Assembly: GCF_001649575.2 (NCBI RefSeq)
Contig: NC_051449.1
Span: 16,032,788-16,096,787 of the forward strand
DNA from: Kryptolebias marmoratus
Lineage: Eukaryota > Chordata > Actinopteri > Cyprinodontiformes > Rivulidae
DNA length: 64,000 bases
Reading direction: 5' to 3'
Part shown: positions 49,085 through 62,629 of the stretch, piece after piece
Layout of the letters: every line of letters starts with the position of its first letter
Position numbering within the stretch: position 1 is the stretch's first letter
Notes under the pieces: generated by a model
What the model saw: only the letters and a program-made list of their open reading frames with translations
Told to the model about the DNA's origin: nothing
Database searches by the model: none
Position numbers and translations under genes: made by a program

Positions 49085-49875
49085 TGAAGTGTGTGTGTGT
49101 GTGTTCATTTGTCAGTAGCATGAGCAAAATATCCCATAAATCATCCATCCATTTCCTTTGCTCACTTCTCCTTTCTGGTAGCGGTTCCATGAACCAGTGG
49201 ATTGATTTTAATGAAACTTTCAGAAACTACTCACTTGATGGACCTCTGCAGCTGATTGACTTATGGTGTCAACAACAACAACACAAAAGATGGCTCCCAC
49301 AGCTAAGCATCCTTAGCAAACACAAAAATGCCTATAACTCAGCAAAATTTACAAATATTAAGCTATAATTTGTTTAGGTAATAGCTGAGCATCATCTCCA
49401 ACAAATACTCTAAGGGCTACACATTGTGCAATATTTTTGCTTAAAACGTATGTCTTATATTTACAATATTTCCTGAACTACTCAACAGATTCTAATGAAA
49501 CTTTCAGAAACACATAGTCTGAAATCTAAACATTGTGGAGCGTCTTATCTTAAAGCTTTGGAATTACCTATTAGAGTCAACATTGTCTGTTTACAAAATA
49601 TCTCATGTATCACTGGCCAGATTTTAATGAGACTCAGAAATTAATCAATGGCTGCACGTCTACAACTCATAACCTTTTGTAGTCAACCCGATTTGAACAA
49701 TTCTACCTTAGCCAACACAAAAATATCCATTAATTTTACAGATATTGAGCTGTTGTTTGGTGTGACAGGAGCTGAGAGTCATTCTCAACACATACGCCAA
49801 GCACTAACAGATCTTGCAACATCACATGATATTACACATCACATCATTTACAAGGTTTGACCAAATCAGTTATAA
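49085..49875 (+). repeat. repeat H copy, about three decayed units with SINE scrap
   Basis: A GT-rich head (49091-49104), then units carrying GATTTTAATGAAACTTTCAG (about 49203), CAGATTCTAATGAAACTTTC (about 49486) and CCAGATTTTAATGAGAC (about 49618), and TAGCTGAGCATC and GAGCTGAGAGTC segments. A SINE tail scrap (ATCCATCCATTTCC, 49144-49157) interrupts unit one. The spacing of about 283 and 133 bp shows internal loss compared with the ~305-bp unit at 6690. Confidence 0.7.
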
Positions 49876-50562
49876 CTCCTACTTTTTTACTCCTACTAAC
49901 TTGTTTTGTAGGAAATGATTTAAAGACCACAAAAATAATGTCCTTAAGTAAACTTTGTAGAAATGTAACTGGATTTATTCATCTTTACTCCTGTGGATTT
50001 TAAAAATAATAATGGGAAAAGAAATCTTCCAGAATCTTTTTAAACCCCATCAGTCAGCAAACTCTGCCAAGTATCTGTAAATCAGGGTACAAGCTATTGC
50101 AATTGTGTCGTAAGTCTAACATAACACCCATTGGTTAAAGTCATTCCAGTGATTCAGGTGTGTACCATAATTTCACAAATAATAGCCATGATAAGAAATC
50201 AAACACCCCCATTCCATCAGTGTAGACAAACATGCACACTGCAAAGAATGGTCCCACACACACTCAAATTAGAAAAGTTTAATTTTGTTAAATGGTTTAT
50301 TTGTCATATTTGAAAAGTTCTTGACGTCTCATCACCCCAGGGGTTATTATTTCATCTTTCTTCAGTTGTTGAAAACTAAATTGGGGTTCTTGTTTTTGAC
50401 ATAAATGGAACGTTTGACTGTTTCCCACAGTCTGAGAAAAGAAATAATGCTTTTTACTGAAATCCCTCTGAATGCTCTTTATTGTGTTTAAGTTGTGTCC
50501 TGACACATTCATCATCACCTGCAATTCATGACGTAATTATCATTATTTTAATTTTTTTGTTG
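49876..50562. other. unique intron DNA between repeat H pieces
   Basis: About 690 bp without recognised features; it might be an insertion splitting one repeat H copy from its own right end at 50563. Confidence 0.35.
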
Positions 50563-50612
50563 CTTTGGAATGCAGACTGCAGGAAAATGTGCACTGCCTC
50601 AAGCAATGCTTG
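50563..50612 (+). repeat. repeat H right-end fragment
   Basis: TTTGGAATGCAGACTGCAGG then GCACTGCCTCAAGCAATGCTTG, a decayed palindrome matching the ends at 38072 and 47900. Confidence 0.5.
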
Positions 50613-52795
50613 TTTTTCATTCATTCAGTCATTCATTCGTACTTACTTTCTAAATTGATTTTCCTCGTAAATAAGCCTGTTTTTTTTGCTTCAGTCATCT
50701 TTTGTTTGACATAATGACTGCACTCATTAGCACCAATCTGCTGTTAGCATTTGCAGGTGCATCATAATTGAACGTGGCAGGCTTGACATTAACTCTGACA
50801 AACCTTCAGCTTCAAACACTCAGAGTTTCTCAGATCTTTTGTTTGGAGAATGAGAGCATTAAAGCATCATTTCACCACAGTTGTGTTCCCAAGTGTTTCT
50901 ATAGGTGAAAAGTTCAGCAACCTTTGTCTACCAGTGCCTCAGGATAACACCAATACAATTTGGATACAGAAACACACTGAACCAACCCACAGTTTTTGGT
51001 TATAGTCCAGAGTTCCTTATACGTTTATTAGTTTTAAAAGAGACATTACTGAACTGGATCTATAAATAGTTTCCTATTGATTTAAACTAGTTCAAAGCTG
51101 GTTAAAAGGCAGACATTCTTACTTCGACAGCCATGTGGCTAACATGACATATTAAAATAGATTTTCATGCAGCTTTTGTCATTAATGATCAAATTTCAAA
51201 CAGTGGCAACCTTCAGTGAACAGGGCATTGCATTAATGTTTTCCATAGTCCAAATATCCCTTTAAAAAAATATGAGTTAACTACTTTATTTTTACTGTAT
51301 TTTCCATCTGTGCTCATGTTTACATTGTGTCTATCAACAGCTGGTTTCAGGAGTGACAACATGCCAGTGGCCAAATTGTGATTCTCACAGTACTTTGTAT
51401 TAACTCAACTAGTTTTTGCTTAATTAACTTAACCTCTGTGCTTGAAAGTCAGTTTTCTCCCACAATAATTACCATTCACCTTGGCCTGGCCTAACACAGA
51501 TGAACCTGACAAGTTGAACTTCAAAAAGAATTGAAAGTACTGATTTGACAGACTCTGCTCATGAAACACATACTAAATGAACAACTTCCTGAAAGAATCC
51601 TAGACTAAAACATACAAAGATCCAGAAAATGTCTTTTAAATTTCATTAAATTTTATAAAATCTCCTATTCATTGAACTCTTGCCATATCAAAATACTAAA
51701 TAGGCTGCTCATTTAATCATTTGGTGACAATATCGATTCAAATAGAGTTTAAATTAGATTAAATAAATAAAAAACTGATTTTAACATATAACATCAGACA
51801 AATCGATGTATGTCAGATGTTTGAAAGCATAATCCGTCTGTCTGTTATTGTAGTTATTTGAAATTGAGAGACATTTCATTGAATGATAAAGCAGCAACAA
51901 AGATTAACATAATAATGTAATTCACTTTATTTTGTTTCGCAAAGGTGGCATTTTATAGCTCTGTTGAAAAGTATCATGTTTTTTCTTTGCATTCTAATCA
52001 CCGTTAAGCTCTTTGAGTGTGTGACTTTGACCCAGCAGGTGGGATTTGTGTCTAAACTATTACTGTAGCAGTATCCCACCATGCAGCCTTTGTTAATGCC
52101 ATGCTCCTGGCCAACACCAATTGAGCGTAACAGAAGGCAAACATCAAATACAAGCTTGTTGGCAATTTGTCGTGGGATAGAGCTTTGCACGTTATTTAGC
52201 TGGTTTGCTTAATATGCTTCGACACAGTGAGTCCCTACTGAAGGTAAAACACTGAGCAGATTCTTCTGAGGCTGATCATTAGCTCGTACTGAATTAGTCA
52301 AATGTTTGGTCCAGAGTCATTGTTTAAATGGCTTTCAGGGTTGTAGAGCTTAGATTAGGAAAGTCAGATGATGAGGATGATTAGGATGATTAGGCTGTAG
52401 CCAAAATGTTCCTCTACTGCAAATTTCTGATTGAGACAAGATTAGTTGAAAGGCAAGAATCTTTAAATTTGGTGTCATTTTGGTAGACGGATGAGTGCTT
52501 CTTTTCACTGGTTCCCAGAAACATCTTCAAGGGAATGTAAAACACTATCTTTTTTTTAGAGAGAAACACAGTTTTGAGTTTCCCAAAGCTTTTATTCACC
52601 AAAGACTAGTAGTTTCTTTCTTCTTCTTGATGGTTTTCCAAAAAGTGTTTGCAAAATTGATTTTTTTTCCCCCTCGTACCAAAGTGGACAGTGAATTTTG
52701 ACTTCTACCACCCTCTCATGTTTTTTTCAGTCATCAGTTTCAGTTGGACTTTTGTTTATCAGTAGTTTACTCTGATGGGTGTGTTTGTTTTTACC

Positions 52796-52796
<1 letters not shown>
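50613..52796. other. unique intron DNA
   Basis: AT-rich; no exon, known repeat or domain-bearing frame. Confidence 0.5.

Positions 52797-52875
<79 letters not shown>
52797..52875. repeat. (AT)n microsatellite
   Basis: About 39 AT units, the longest tract in the window. Confidence 0.97.
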
Positions 52876-52879
<4 letters not shown>

Positions 52880-55439
52880 TATCATCAAGTTATCCTACAT
52901 ATGACAATCTATTCTTACCTACCATCACAAAAATGAATCAAAGACCAACAGTGTGGCACAATAGAGTAATTATTAATCAAAGTTAAATGGACTTGTTTTA
53001 AGTCTTTACAAATTGTAAAAAACCTAACCCCTCCTTTTTAAAGTTTGGCTCTAAATCAGCAACTAATATCCTGTAATTTGCTTGTGGAAGCTGTAATTTT
53101 ACTGCCCCTATGTTAACAGAATGCCTCAATTTCTTTTACAGCCTGTAATGCTTTAGCAACCACCAGTGAATTACAAAATAGTAAAACTTAATTAAAATGA
53201 AAATAAAATACAAACATAAAGTTATGTTGTCATATATGAAAAATTTAAGCTGATAAGAGATCAGTCCCTGTAATTTCACCATCTTTACAACAGCCTGCTT
53301 GAAGAAAGGCTGTTCTGACATAAAAAAAGAAACATTTTGTAATTGGAGCCACAATCAAAGATTTGCGATAAATATTAATTTTCCAGTGGGCTTTTTTTGT
53401 CCACATAACTCACCTCTGGTTCATAGGTCAGCTTGTCATCAAGTCCAGTGCCACTTTTTATATTCTCCTCACTTGACAGCCTAATGAATAATTATTTCTG
53501 ATGAGATGACTGTGAGATTCTGCATAAAAGTTATAATAATATGCTTAGTTATAGACATTTATGCCCAAATCCACTAATACGGGTCCAAAAGCAAAGTCGT
53601 TGCTCCTGAGAAGAAAGATCACAAAATCATTACAAAACTTAGTAGCATTCATCTCATGACCATTTTTGCACTCAGTCCATTTACAAAAATGAAATTGTCT
53701 TGCCGATTGTCACAGCTTTAAGTCAGTTTTAACATAAATAAAGTCAGTGAATTTGCCCAACTTCTGGGGTGAGCTCAGTGAAGAAAAAAAAAGTATCAAA
53801 ACACATTTCAACCTCACACGCTGCAGCTGTTCAGTTAAAAAAAAGTCCATCAGCTAAAATAACAGATCAGGATCATTGTAAAAGGTTTCGAAGCCTTTTA
53901 AAGCCCTGCAGCAACATCCTTTTAGTGCAATAGCAGAGAAACAGTATTTCCTGTAAAGTCAAATTTAAGTACAGTGATATTCTTGGATAGGTTTTCCCTC
54001 AATAATCTTCAATAAAAGTACAACATAACCTCCTAACACATTAGTTTACTCATAACGTATCTAATTTTAACTTGCAACACTTCAGTAGCTAACCCTAACC
54101 ACATTCTGGCACTGAATGACATTGACTTTACATTTTAGATACTAACGTAAACAAATAGTAGCATAATTGATCAAAAAATATGGAAAGGCATCAATAATTT
54201 CCATACCACGTCTACCACATGCACTTGTCGACTACCACGTCAACAATTGCACAGAAATACTCAAATACTCTATATGTAGTAAAAGGCAGTAGATACTATG
54301 AAAGTATTTTTCTTGTAATTTCCATACATGATTGATACAAAAATTATGTCGCATTTAGTCACAAGCAGATATAACAGAAGCTGTACAGTTTGTGTGGAGT
54401 AAACTTTTTAGGTCTCAAGTTGACTTTAAAAGTAAAGATTAGTATGAGAAAACATATCGCTCTTACCCCATCATATCCAGAATGGTAAAAATTCTCTTCA
54501 AGCAGCCATTGAAACCAAGCTATGATCATCCTAAAACACAAAGAACACCAGATTGGCTCTTTCATTACAGCCTGTCAGATGGAGAGAATTTCTCTGATCT
54601 GCCTACTGTTGCTCGTCAGCCCTGTTATTGAAAATCACCTTCAATTTGTTTCAGACACTGAGATTGGGAGAGGCAAGTCTCTATGTTCTTTTTGATGCGA
54701 TGATCACTATGATTATTCTCTTAGACAGAACAGTGAGAGCCGAATGTAGTGAATCAGAATTAGTCAGTGAGAAAGTACAAATAGAGTTGGTTAATAAGGC
54801 TATTATTTAAAATGGAACATGACTAAAACATGTATACATGTATGCAAGTACACATTCCACTAGAGTCACTGCCATAGATTAACTGATTGTAGCAACATGG
54901 AGAGAAAGAATAGACACTATACTGACCAAAAACTGCTTTAAAAGGCTCACATGTCCTTCAAATATGACCAGATGGATTTCTCTGTTTTTTCCGCACTGGC
55001 CGTGAAATATCTAGTATCAGCAACAGTAACTGATGCAGAGTAACACGCATATCTGGGTGTTAAGGTAACCCTCTCGTTTTGTTATTCTGCATGTAAAAGC
55101 ACACTGCATGCTTTAGAAATTACCTGTATGGGATTGTGCTCCTTCCTTTTCACTGACATCTCATCTTTGTTGCTGCTTTCCAAACTTCACATCCGGCAAA
55201 TAGACTGAGGGTTATCTTTGTTTGTATTAGAGCTTTGTGCCTCAGATATGATTTTTTTTTCTTCTTTTTTCCACTGACCACTCAATAGACCTTCTGAAAC
55301 TTTATGTACTCTTGTGGCACCGTAACTTATTTGGTAACAGAGGAAGAAGAAGGGAAAGAAAAGCCCTGCTGTGGGTTTGTGCAGAGCTTCAATCAAAGCC
55401 CTGGAAGCTAGTTGACACGGAGGGTGTGACGTTCCCTGC
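52876..55439. other. unique intron DNA
   Basis: AT-rich; no exon or known repeat recognised. Confidence 0.5.
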
Positions 55440-55830
55440 ATAGTTATTGAACTTCTTTCTCCAGTTTATATTACCTGGCATAAGTTATTTTTCTTTTTAT
55501 CCCAGGCTCTGTCTGTCTGAAGTGTATGAGGTCGGAGCCTGCAGTTTGAAAAGGCTCTCTGTCCCCTGATTAGGTTCTGCCGGTGTGTATGATCAGTGAA
55601 CCGGAGCCGGCTCGTGGTTGGAGCAAGCGTAGCGGGTTTGCAGCTACATCCAGCCAAGTGGCTGTATGTTGATAAGTTTATTGTTGTTCCTCCTGTGTGT
55701 CCTAGATAAGCCCCTGCATGGTGCGAGTTCACCGCAGCAACCACAACAGCAGCAGCGGCACCCCCAGTTTAAGCCAGATATGGCTGGTCAGACTGCGGCG
55801 TTGTGACAGATTGTCGTTACCACCTCTCAG
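55440..55830. promoter_or_regulatory. candidate conserved non-coding element J
   Basis: GC-richer, repeat-free block with CGGAGCCGGCTCGTGG, CAGCAGCAGCGGCACCC and GATAAGTTTATTGTTG (a GATA/SOX-like cluster near 55672). A 92-codon minus frame covers part of it without recognisable domain. It is one of the most distinct islands of the right half. Confidence 0.35.
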
Positions 55831-57146
55831 GGTGTTTAGTACTAATTATTCAGTCTCAGTATGTAGACAAACAAGTGTGTTGTTTTGAACACATGCTGCA
55901 TGAATTTTCAAAGGCCATTGAGAATCCACTGCATTTTAAAACTAGCATTAGAGTCGGGCAACTCTAAAAGCAACTCTGCACAACTTGAAAACTGGAGAGG
56001 ACGTGTAATACAAAGAAGTAATGCCCTTTCTAAAGGTAAGGGATTAAAGAGGCAGCACCCACAAGCCACCAGGTTTAGATGTTATGATTGCTCAACCAAC
56101 TGCACAGTGTATTCAAAGACTGTATGCAGAACAGCACCATCTACTGATGGAGTTGTAGAATGCAATCCACTGCATACAGACCACACAGACCAGACTTCTT
56201 AATTATTGTTGTGCCTATGTTGATTGTTAAAAAACAAACATATTAAATGAAAGAGCTAATACTAAGTTATTAAAACATATACATTTTTATTTTAATGGAA
56301 TAATACATACTAAGAAAATCTTAGATAGATTATAAATATGTATGTGTATCATAAATTCAGAACATCAATTTCTCTAAATGCTACACGCTGACAGAGATGT
56401 GTTGCAATTCCAGCATTTAAACAAAATCTGAATGCAGTTGTAAAATTAATGTTGTCTGATTTTTTGCTAAGACCACAAAAACATTCCTGAAACATTTACA
56501 TTTTTTGTTTGACTTTTCATTTTCTAATTTTTGCAGTTGTAGTTTCCTTTTGATGTAAAGATGTTTATACTGTGAAATAAATTATCTAAATATTGCAAGC
56601 AAGCTCATGTATACTTGGCACTGACTAATGTTTACACATATTTTACAAGTGATTCATCAAGTTTTAAAATGGAGGTTTTCCTCCAATTATGAATAAAATT
56701 TTGAATGTTTTTTTTATACATGCACTTCTCCAAAGTTGTTCCTTGATCAAAGTAAATACTTGCTTAAAGTTTTATAGACTGCTTTTTAGGTGAACTCTTA
56801 GAAAACAGTTTTCACCTTTTGTAATAAAAAATAAATACAAAATAAATAAATAAATATTTTTTTTTGTTTTGTTTTCTTCTTTGCACATTGTTTATTGCAA
56901 TTAATATAAGATAAAACCCTTTTATTTAAAGTAGTATTAGGGATGTTAAGCATTTATTTTTTAGGTGGTAACACTCAGCAGCTTGCAATGTTATTCGATC
57001 CATGCAGCATTGATATTTTGTCTAAATCCAGCCTTCCATTGGATGGCCATGCCTAACTGCCTTGTGGGGGCTCCAGAGTCATGGATTAAACATATCACAG
57101 CACTTTTTCAATGCTTTTTCTCTTTATTGAACTGGGAAAACACAGA
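55831..57146. other. unique intron DNA
   Basis: AT-rich; a 105-codon plus frame at 55885-56202 has no recognisable domain. No known repeat. Confidence 0.45.
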
Positions 57147-57240
57147 GTGGAGAAACTGTAGCTCAGTGGGTAGAAAAATACATTAGAACAAGACTTGTAG
57201 ATTCAGTTCTTCTCATGGGTAGAGCACTGTGTTACCTTTT
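57147..57240 (+). repeat. tRNA-like SINE fragment
   Basis: CTGTAGCTCAGTGGGTAGA (57157-57175) is a perfect polymerase III A box of tRNA type; GTAGATTCAGTTCTTCTCATGGGTAGAGCAC downstream is a decayed B box and body. It does not fold as an intact tRNA (no matching acceptor stem seen), so a SINE relic is favoured over a tRNA gene. Confidence 0.55.
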
Positions 57241-57529
57241 TGAAGGTCAGACACCCATTATCTACTCCACCTGAATAGGTAATACATCGGCACATCATAT
57301 ACTGTACATTGTAACTCTGCAGTCAAAACTGCAATTTCCAGGGAAACACGCAACAAACTGTCAAGTCCTACAACTGTGTAGTAAATAACTAAAATAGAAT
57401 AAGTTTTTCAGAGGAAATGTCAGTAATTGAGGTCCTGGGTTAATGTTTTATGTGGTACTTTAGCATTAATTGTTATTGTTTCTGATATTTGACTAAAACA
57501 ATTTGTTGACATGTTTAACTCCTTTAGTA

Positions 57530-57867
57530 GCATCCTGCTTGATCCTTTGCAGGGTCACAGGAAGCTGGTGTCTAACTCCAGCAGTCATTGAGCAAGAGGC
57601 GAGATACAACCTGGACAGGGTGACATTCCGTTACATGGTCACATAGATGTGAGCAACCAAGCATGCACTCAATCACACCTAAGGCCAATTAACCTATCAT
57701 ACAATGTTTTGGACACTAGGTATTGAAGTACCCATCAAGAACCAAATCATTCACAGGCAGAACACGCAAATTTCAGTAAAGAAAGGCAAAAAGGAACCCA
57801 GCCGTGTTTTGAATCAGTGACCTTCTTGCTACAAGGGCACAGTGCTAACCAGCTGCTCTGTTGTGTA
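57530..57867 (-). repeat. tRNA-headed SINE, near full length, minus orientation
   Basis: Read on the minus strand: head AGCAGCTGGTTAGCACTGTG, then GTAGCAAGAAGGTCACTGATT, the middle TAGGTTAATTGGCCTTAGGTG, then CACCCTGTCCAGGTTGTATC, TGACTGCTGGAGTTAGACAC and CCTGTGACCCTGCAAAGG. This is the common fish SINE whose tail-only copies lie at 4165 and 42474. Many substitutions indicate an old copy. Confidence 0.85.
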
Positions 57868-58719
57868 ACCTTCTAAAGTACTTAAAAAAACTAAAAACTG
57901 TAGCACCTGTCAAATGTGTCCATGACCAACATTTAACCCCACATACGGTGGAAAAGTTTAATTAAAACCCAATTTGAAACAGCCTGAAGGATGTGATAAA
58001 GTACTGCTTTTTTGAAATTATAGTTTTGTCAAAAGCTTTTGAGCTTTGCCCCAAAATGCTACCTTTGATTCTTGATTTCTGAATTGAGCATTGAAAAGTT
58101 GTGCTAAAATGTAGAAGTACTTCCTCACTAATTATAGCACCTTTAGCTCAATGCATTCATAGTTTAAGATGTGTCACAATCTGTCTTTTTGTAAATGGAA
58201 GCTCAGTCACATTATATGTAGACTTTGCAATTGTCATATGTTATTACTCACAATAGCATGGTGCCAGTAATGTCAGAAATATCAACCTTCTTTATTTTTC
58301 TTGACAAGTTTGGAAAAACTACATAAGTAGAGCAAGCGACGCTGCCAGTCAAGCTCTAGGCTGAAGTTAGATGTCTTATAAAGGTGCGCTACATCAAAGA
58401 CTTATGGAAATTCTTATGAATTACCTTAAAGCACAGAGTCAAGTTTATCTGCTGCTTGCAATCTTGATTAACAGTCTACCTGCATAACCAGTCAAGATCA
58501 ACACCTTGGTTAAATGTGACCAGAATAATTACCTTACAACTAAAGACCCTTTTTTAGAAGTTAGTTGTTCTGTGTAATATTCTCCTTGTTATCGCTTTGC
58601 AGTCACAGACTTTCATCAGAATATTTGAACAAAGACTTTACAGTTCAAGTCAGGACAAATTCACACTGATCAAAGCAACATACAGGAGATGAAAGGACAA
58701 AGGAACACTAGCGTTTTGC
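57868..58719. other. unique intron DNA
   Basis: No exon or repeat recognised. Confidence 0.45.
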
Positions 58720-59030
58720 ACACATTTGCACCTCACACGATTCTCAGGGTCATTGTGTAATCCGCATGCTAGCTTTGTTCTGCTCAAGCAATCAACCGTT
58801 GCTGTGTTTACCTACTGTAATAATCAATATGTGATATATGCAGGGATGCTAACAATAATCCCAAAAGCCACATACTGGCAAGACAGGCTGTGGTTTTCAT
58901 TTGTTCTGCTTTTCTCTCCATCTTACATCTGTCAACGAAGAGGGGTTCAATGCATGTGTCCACGCCTGTGGTTGCATGTAAGCTTTATGAATAATGCGAC
59001 AGGAATTATCAGTTAAATGTGTCAGGATTT
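58720..59030. promoter_or_regulatory. candidate conserved non-coding element K
   Basis: Repeat-free and of mixed composition with CAATCAACCGTTGCTGTG and GTAATAATCAATATGTG words. Weak candidate. Confidence 0.22.
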
Positions 59031-62000
59031 AATTACTACATGCAAGGTGTTATCTTTGTTTATTGTATTTTTTTGCCTAGTATGATCCATCTTAGATTGG
59101 TTCTTTGTTACAGTCAATCAGAGCTAAGGTTTTTTGCACCAGCTTCAACATACAATGACTGTCAGTAATAATCTTAACACTGAGTATAATTAAAATGTAA
59201 GAAAACTTGAAATAAATTAGGGCTGAGGCCACTTGCAGAGCATGCGTGCTCTGTTTTCACTTTTCATTTAAGCTCACTTGAGGAAAATCAGGATTTTTCT
59301 GCTGTTTTAAATTAGCAAACACCAAACTTTAAAGTATTGAAACTAACCTTACTACTTCTGCAACAGCTTTCAGGAGCTTGAATGATTATTTTGGGTAAAT
59401 GTAACATCACTAACAAAAATAAATTAATGATTAAAAACTAAGAAAAATCCTGTTTATTCACAGTAAGCAAAAGAATTGATAAAAAAGCTTGAATTGGTCC
59501 CAAGCTTTCTTTTCTAACACCTTGTTTGTCTGTGAAATTCTCCATGTCATTGAGTCATGAGCCTCTTCCTTAAAGTGGATTTATTTAGCAACATGAAGAA
59601 GAACAACTTGTTATTCATGCCATGCAGAGGTACCTGAGCTACTTGGCAGGCATGTTAAATTGCCCATGGGGAGAGCCAACCAATCCCCTCACTACATTTA
59701 AGTATTCAAGGTGACTTTAGTAGTAGGGTCATTTTACCATTTTCTCTCTGCCATTAAACTTTTTTCTCCCTCTGAAGTAGGAGGACAGGGCATTTATAAT
59801 TTCACTTGATGAAGGCTGGATCAGTAAACTGGCAGAGTAAGTCCCTAAAAATACTAACAAGCCTCTTGACAAGTGGGATGTTTAGTGATCAGGCAAGTAA
59901 TACCAAAACAAAGAGCTACAGCCTCTAACTAAATCCATAAGTTAAGTATGAAGAACATATGACAGCTGATTGTTGTTAGAATTAAGATCATTTTCAGCAT
60001 CAGTTTATCTTTTACATGTTGTTTTCCCTTTCTGTTGCTCTGCAAAAGAACAAATGGGTTGGCCAATGAGACATAGCAGAAATCGTAATTGCTATTCATC
60101 ACAGGATTGAAAATGACTCTGGTGTTTGTTTGGTTCATTGCACAGTGAGTGCCTTCCTTGGAAGGGATGACGTGAATGTTGAATTAAGTCAACACTGAGA
60201 TGAGAGGCTGCATTACAGGAGAGCGGCAGTCCTTTTAATCTTTTTTTTTTTACATGAAGCAACAATTAAATTTATTTTGTATATAGGCACAGGGGATCTT
60301 TGAGGAGTAGGAGGCCATTCTTCATTGCGTAGATTTGTCATTTTCTGGCTAAATAATGTTGTCTTTTGGGAGATTATTTGCCTAAAAGCAAGAGTTTTTT
60401 TAATCATAAATATTAAGTATCTGTGTGTGAAACACAATGTGATTACAGAGATTAATTATGATAGAGATTTTAACCAAATCCCTCTCACAGTGGCCATGTT
60501 TGCATTAAAGTGTGACACTGAGTTAAGAACCTGAAGATAAACAATGAGTTAAAAAACAATGTTAGTTGGAATCTTAGACTGCAGGAGGATGATTCCCAGG
60601 TGAAAATGAACAAACTACACCACTCTTTATTTTCAGGTCCCCACCCTCTTTCTGCCACAGTATATCATTGTAAACTGACTGTATATTTTACATGATTGAT
60701 AAATTGCACTTGAAGTACATATGCTAATTGCAGACACAATAAATCTGGGTTAAAAAAAGTTTTAAATAATTGGCCAACCCCCCTCTGATTTGGTTGCACT
60801 CCAGCTGTCTGGTCTCCTTTGTCCTTGTACCCCCGTCTCCTATATCACTCTCAGACTCTCAGCAGCCCTGGGTAGGCTGAATAGTGCCTGTAATGTTTAG
60901 CTGTAAGTAAATACTTTGTCAAGGTGAGTTTAAAACAAAACATGAATCAAACGTATTAATTTATTTTGAAGTGTGCTTGAACTTTGACCCGGACCATTTT
61001 TTCTACACTATTTTGTTATTGAATTGTAGATCCGTATAGACCATTGATGCCGTGTTTCAAAAACTGAAATGTTCAGAACTTTTTAGTCCTAGTTTGATTT
61101 GCTGAAAGACATAACTTGTATCCTCCTATACTGTACCTACACTTGGTTTCTTACCTAATATTGATTATTTATTTTCTATTTAATTTTTCAAATGAAAACT
61201 TAAACCATAAAAAAGACATAATCGTGAAAAATTCAAATTTCTAATTCATACATTTCTAAAATGATCTGATGCGCCAATGTATATGTTGGAATGCTAAAAC
61301 ATAGCGAGTAATCACCAAAATAATAATAAATAAAATAATTTAAAAATCCCAAAACATATAGATACCCCAAATGAAACTGGTATAAATAAAATTATTTAAA
61401 CTTGTGTTCACCATTTTCATTTTAAATATTGGGTTAATTTGTTCTGCTCATATAGCACTTTGGAGTTGCACACTAAGAAACACTGTCTGAAAAACTAAAC
61501 CACTGCTACAATAACTTCACTCAAGAAGTCTTGCTTCTCATATGAAATAAACATGTTTGTGTTTATTTGTTTGGCAGTTAGGTCAGTTAAGACAGTAGAG
61601 ATAAGGAGACATCTTGTCGTATTTTTAATAGTGTACCAAAACTACAGTAAGTTGGATGTTCTCGCTACTATCAAAGGCTGGCTGATAAAGTCTTCACAAG
61701 AAAGGAGAGAAATTCTTTTGAAAATGCTCCTTGATGGTGTCATGTGGAAAAAGCAGAACTGGGCTCAGAGACACTCGACAGAAAGTCTCAAGCAAGTTTT
61801 CTTTCATCAGTGTTGTGCAATGTTTGAGCTCTTTCACATTTCAGATTGTAAAAATTGTGAGAGATGCTGTTGTGGAAAATCGTGAGTGAGGTAGTTCTGA
61901 GTATGAAAAACATCACATACAGTATCTATTCTAAGATAAGAACTGTTGAGGTATGGACAGATCAGAGCGCCTGAAAATTCAAATGACAGAATACTGAATA

Positions 62001-62629
62001 TTGATAAAACTACTGAAAAAACAGAGTTCCACCCCTCTTGGCTTCCTTTTTAGTTTCTTTTTTTTCTTTCCTTCCTATCATTACAATGAAATTTATGTCT
62101 GTCCTTCACAATTCTTTTAATTTAAGAAAAAAAGTGTGATTGAAAATCAAGTTTATTTTAAAAATGAATTCTATTTCAAGGGGAAAAGTAATTAAAAAAG
62201 ATAATTATTGATGGCAGAAAATCTGAACATTGATTCCTCATATTGTCTCTGCTGATTGTTACATGCCACTGCTAATGGAGCAGGAATATATTTAATGTTC
62301 TTAGTTACGCCTGTACCATACTAGTATGACAAGTCAATATATCTGTTGTAATTGAGGCCTACTGGGTTTTAAAATAAAAGGGAGAAATTGCTGTTGGTGT
62401 CTTAATCAACAAAAGTGCTCATCCCAGATCCATCAGCTGGTTAAAATGTCAGACAGTCAGAAACTGTTGGGTTGGATCAGCCAGTCTTCTCAAAAGCAAG
62501 CCTCTGTAACTCTACCTGTACACATGAGTGAGTTTTGGATTTTTGCAGGGGTAGATACTAATTTCACTCTGTAGATTCCGCTTAAAAGAACTGAACAAAG
62601 CGATAAGTGCAGAGTTTGCAGTCCCAGCT
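59031..62629. other. unique intron DNA, with weak regulatory candidate at 59560-59830
   Basis: AT-rich. The block 59560-59830 is repeat-free with balanced composition and may be regulatory. A 110-codon plus frame at 61553-61885 has no recognisable domain or splice framing. Confidence 0.4.

Noticed and set aside
57147..57240. Functional tRNA gene
   Set aside because: The A box is perfect but the B box is decayed and no acceptor stem pairs, so a SINE relic fits better.
61553..61885. 110-codon plus frame as a nested gene
   Set aside because: No domain, no framing splice sites and chance-level length.
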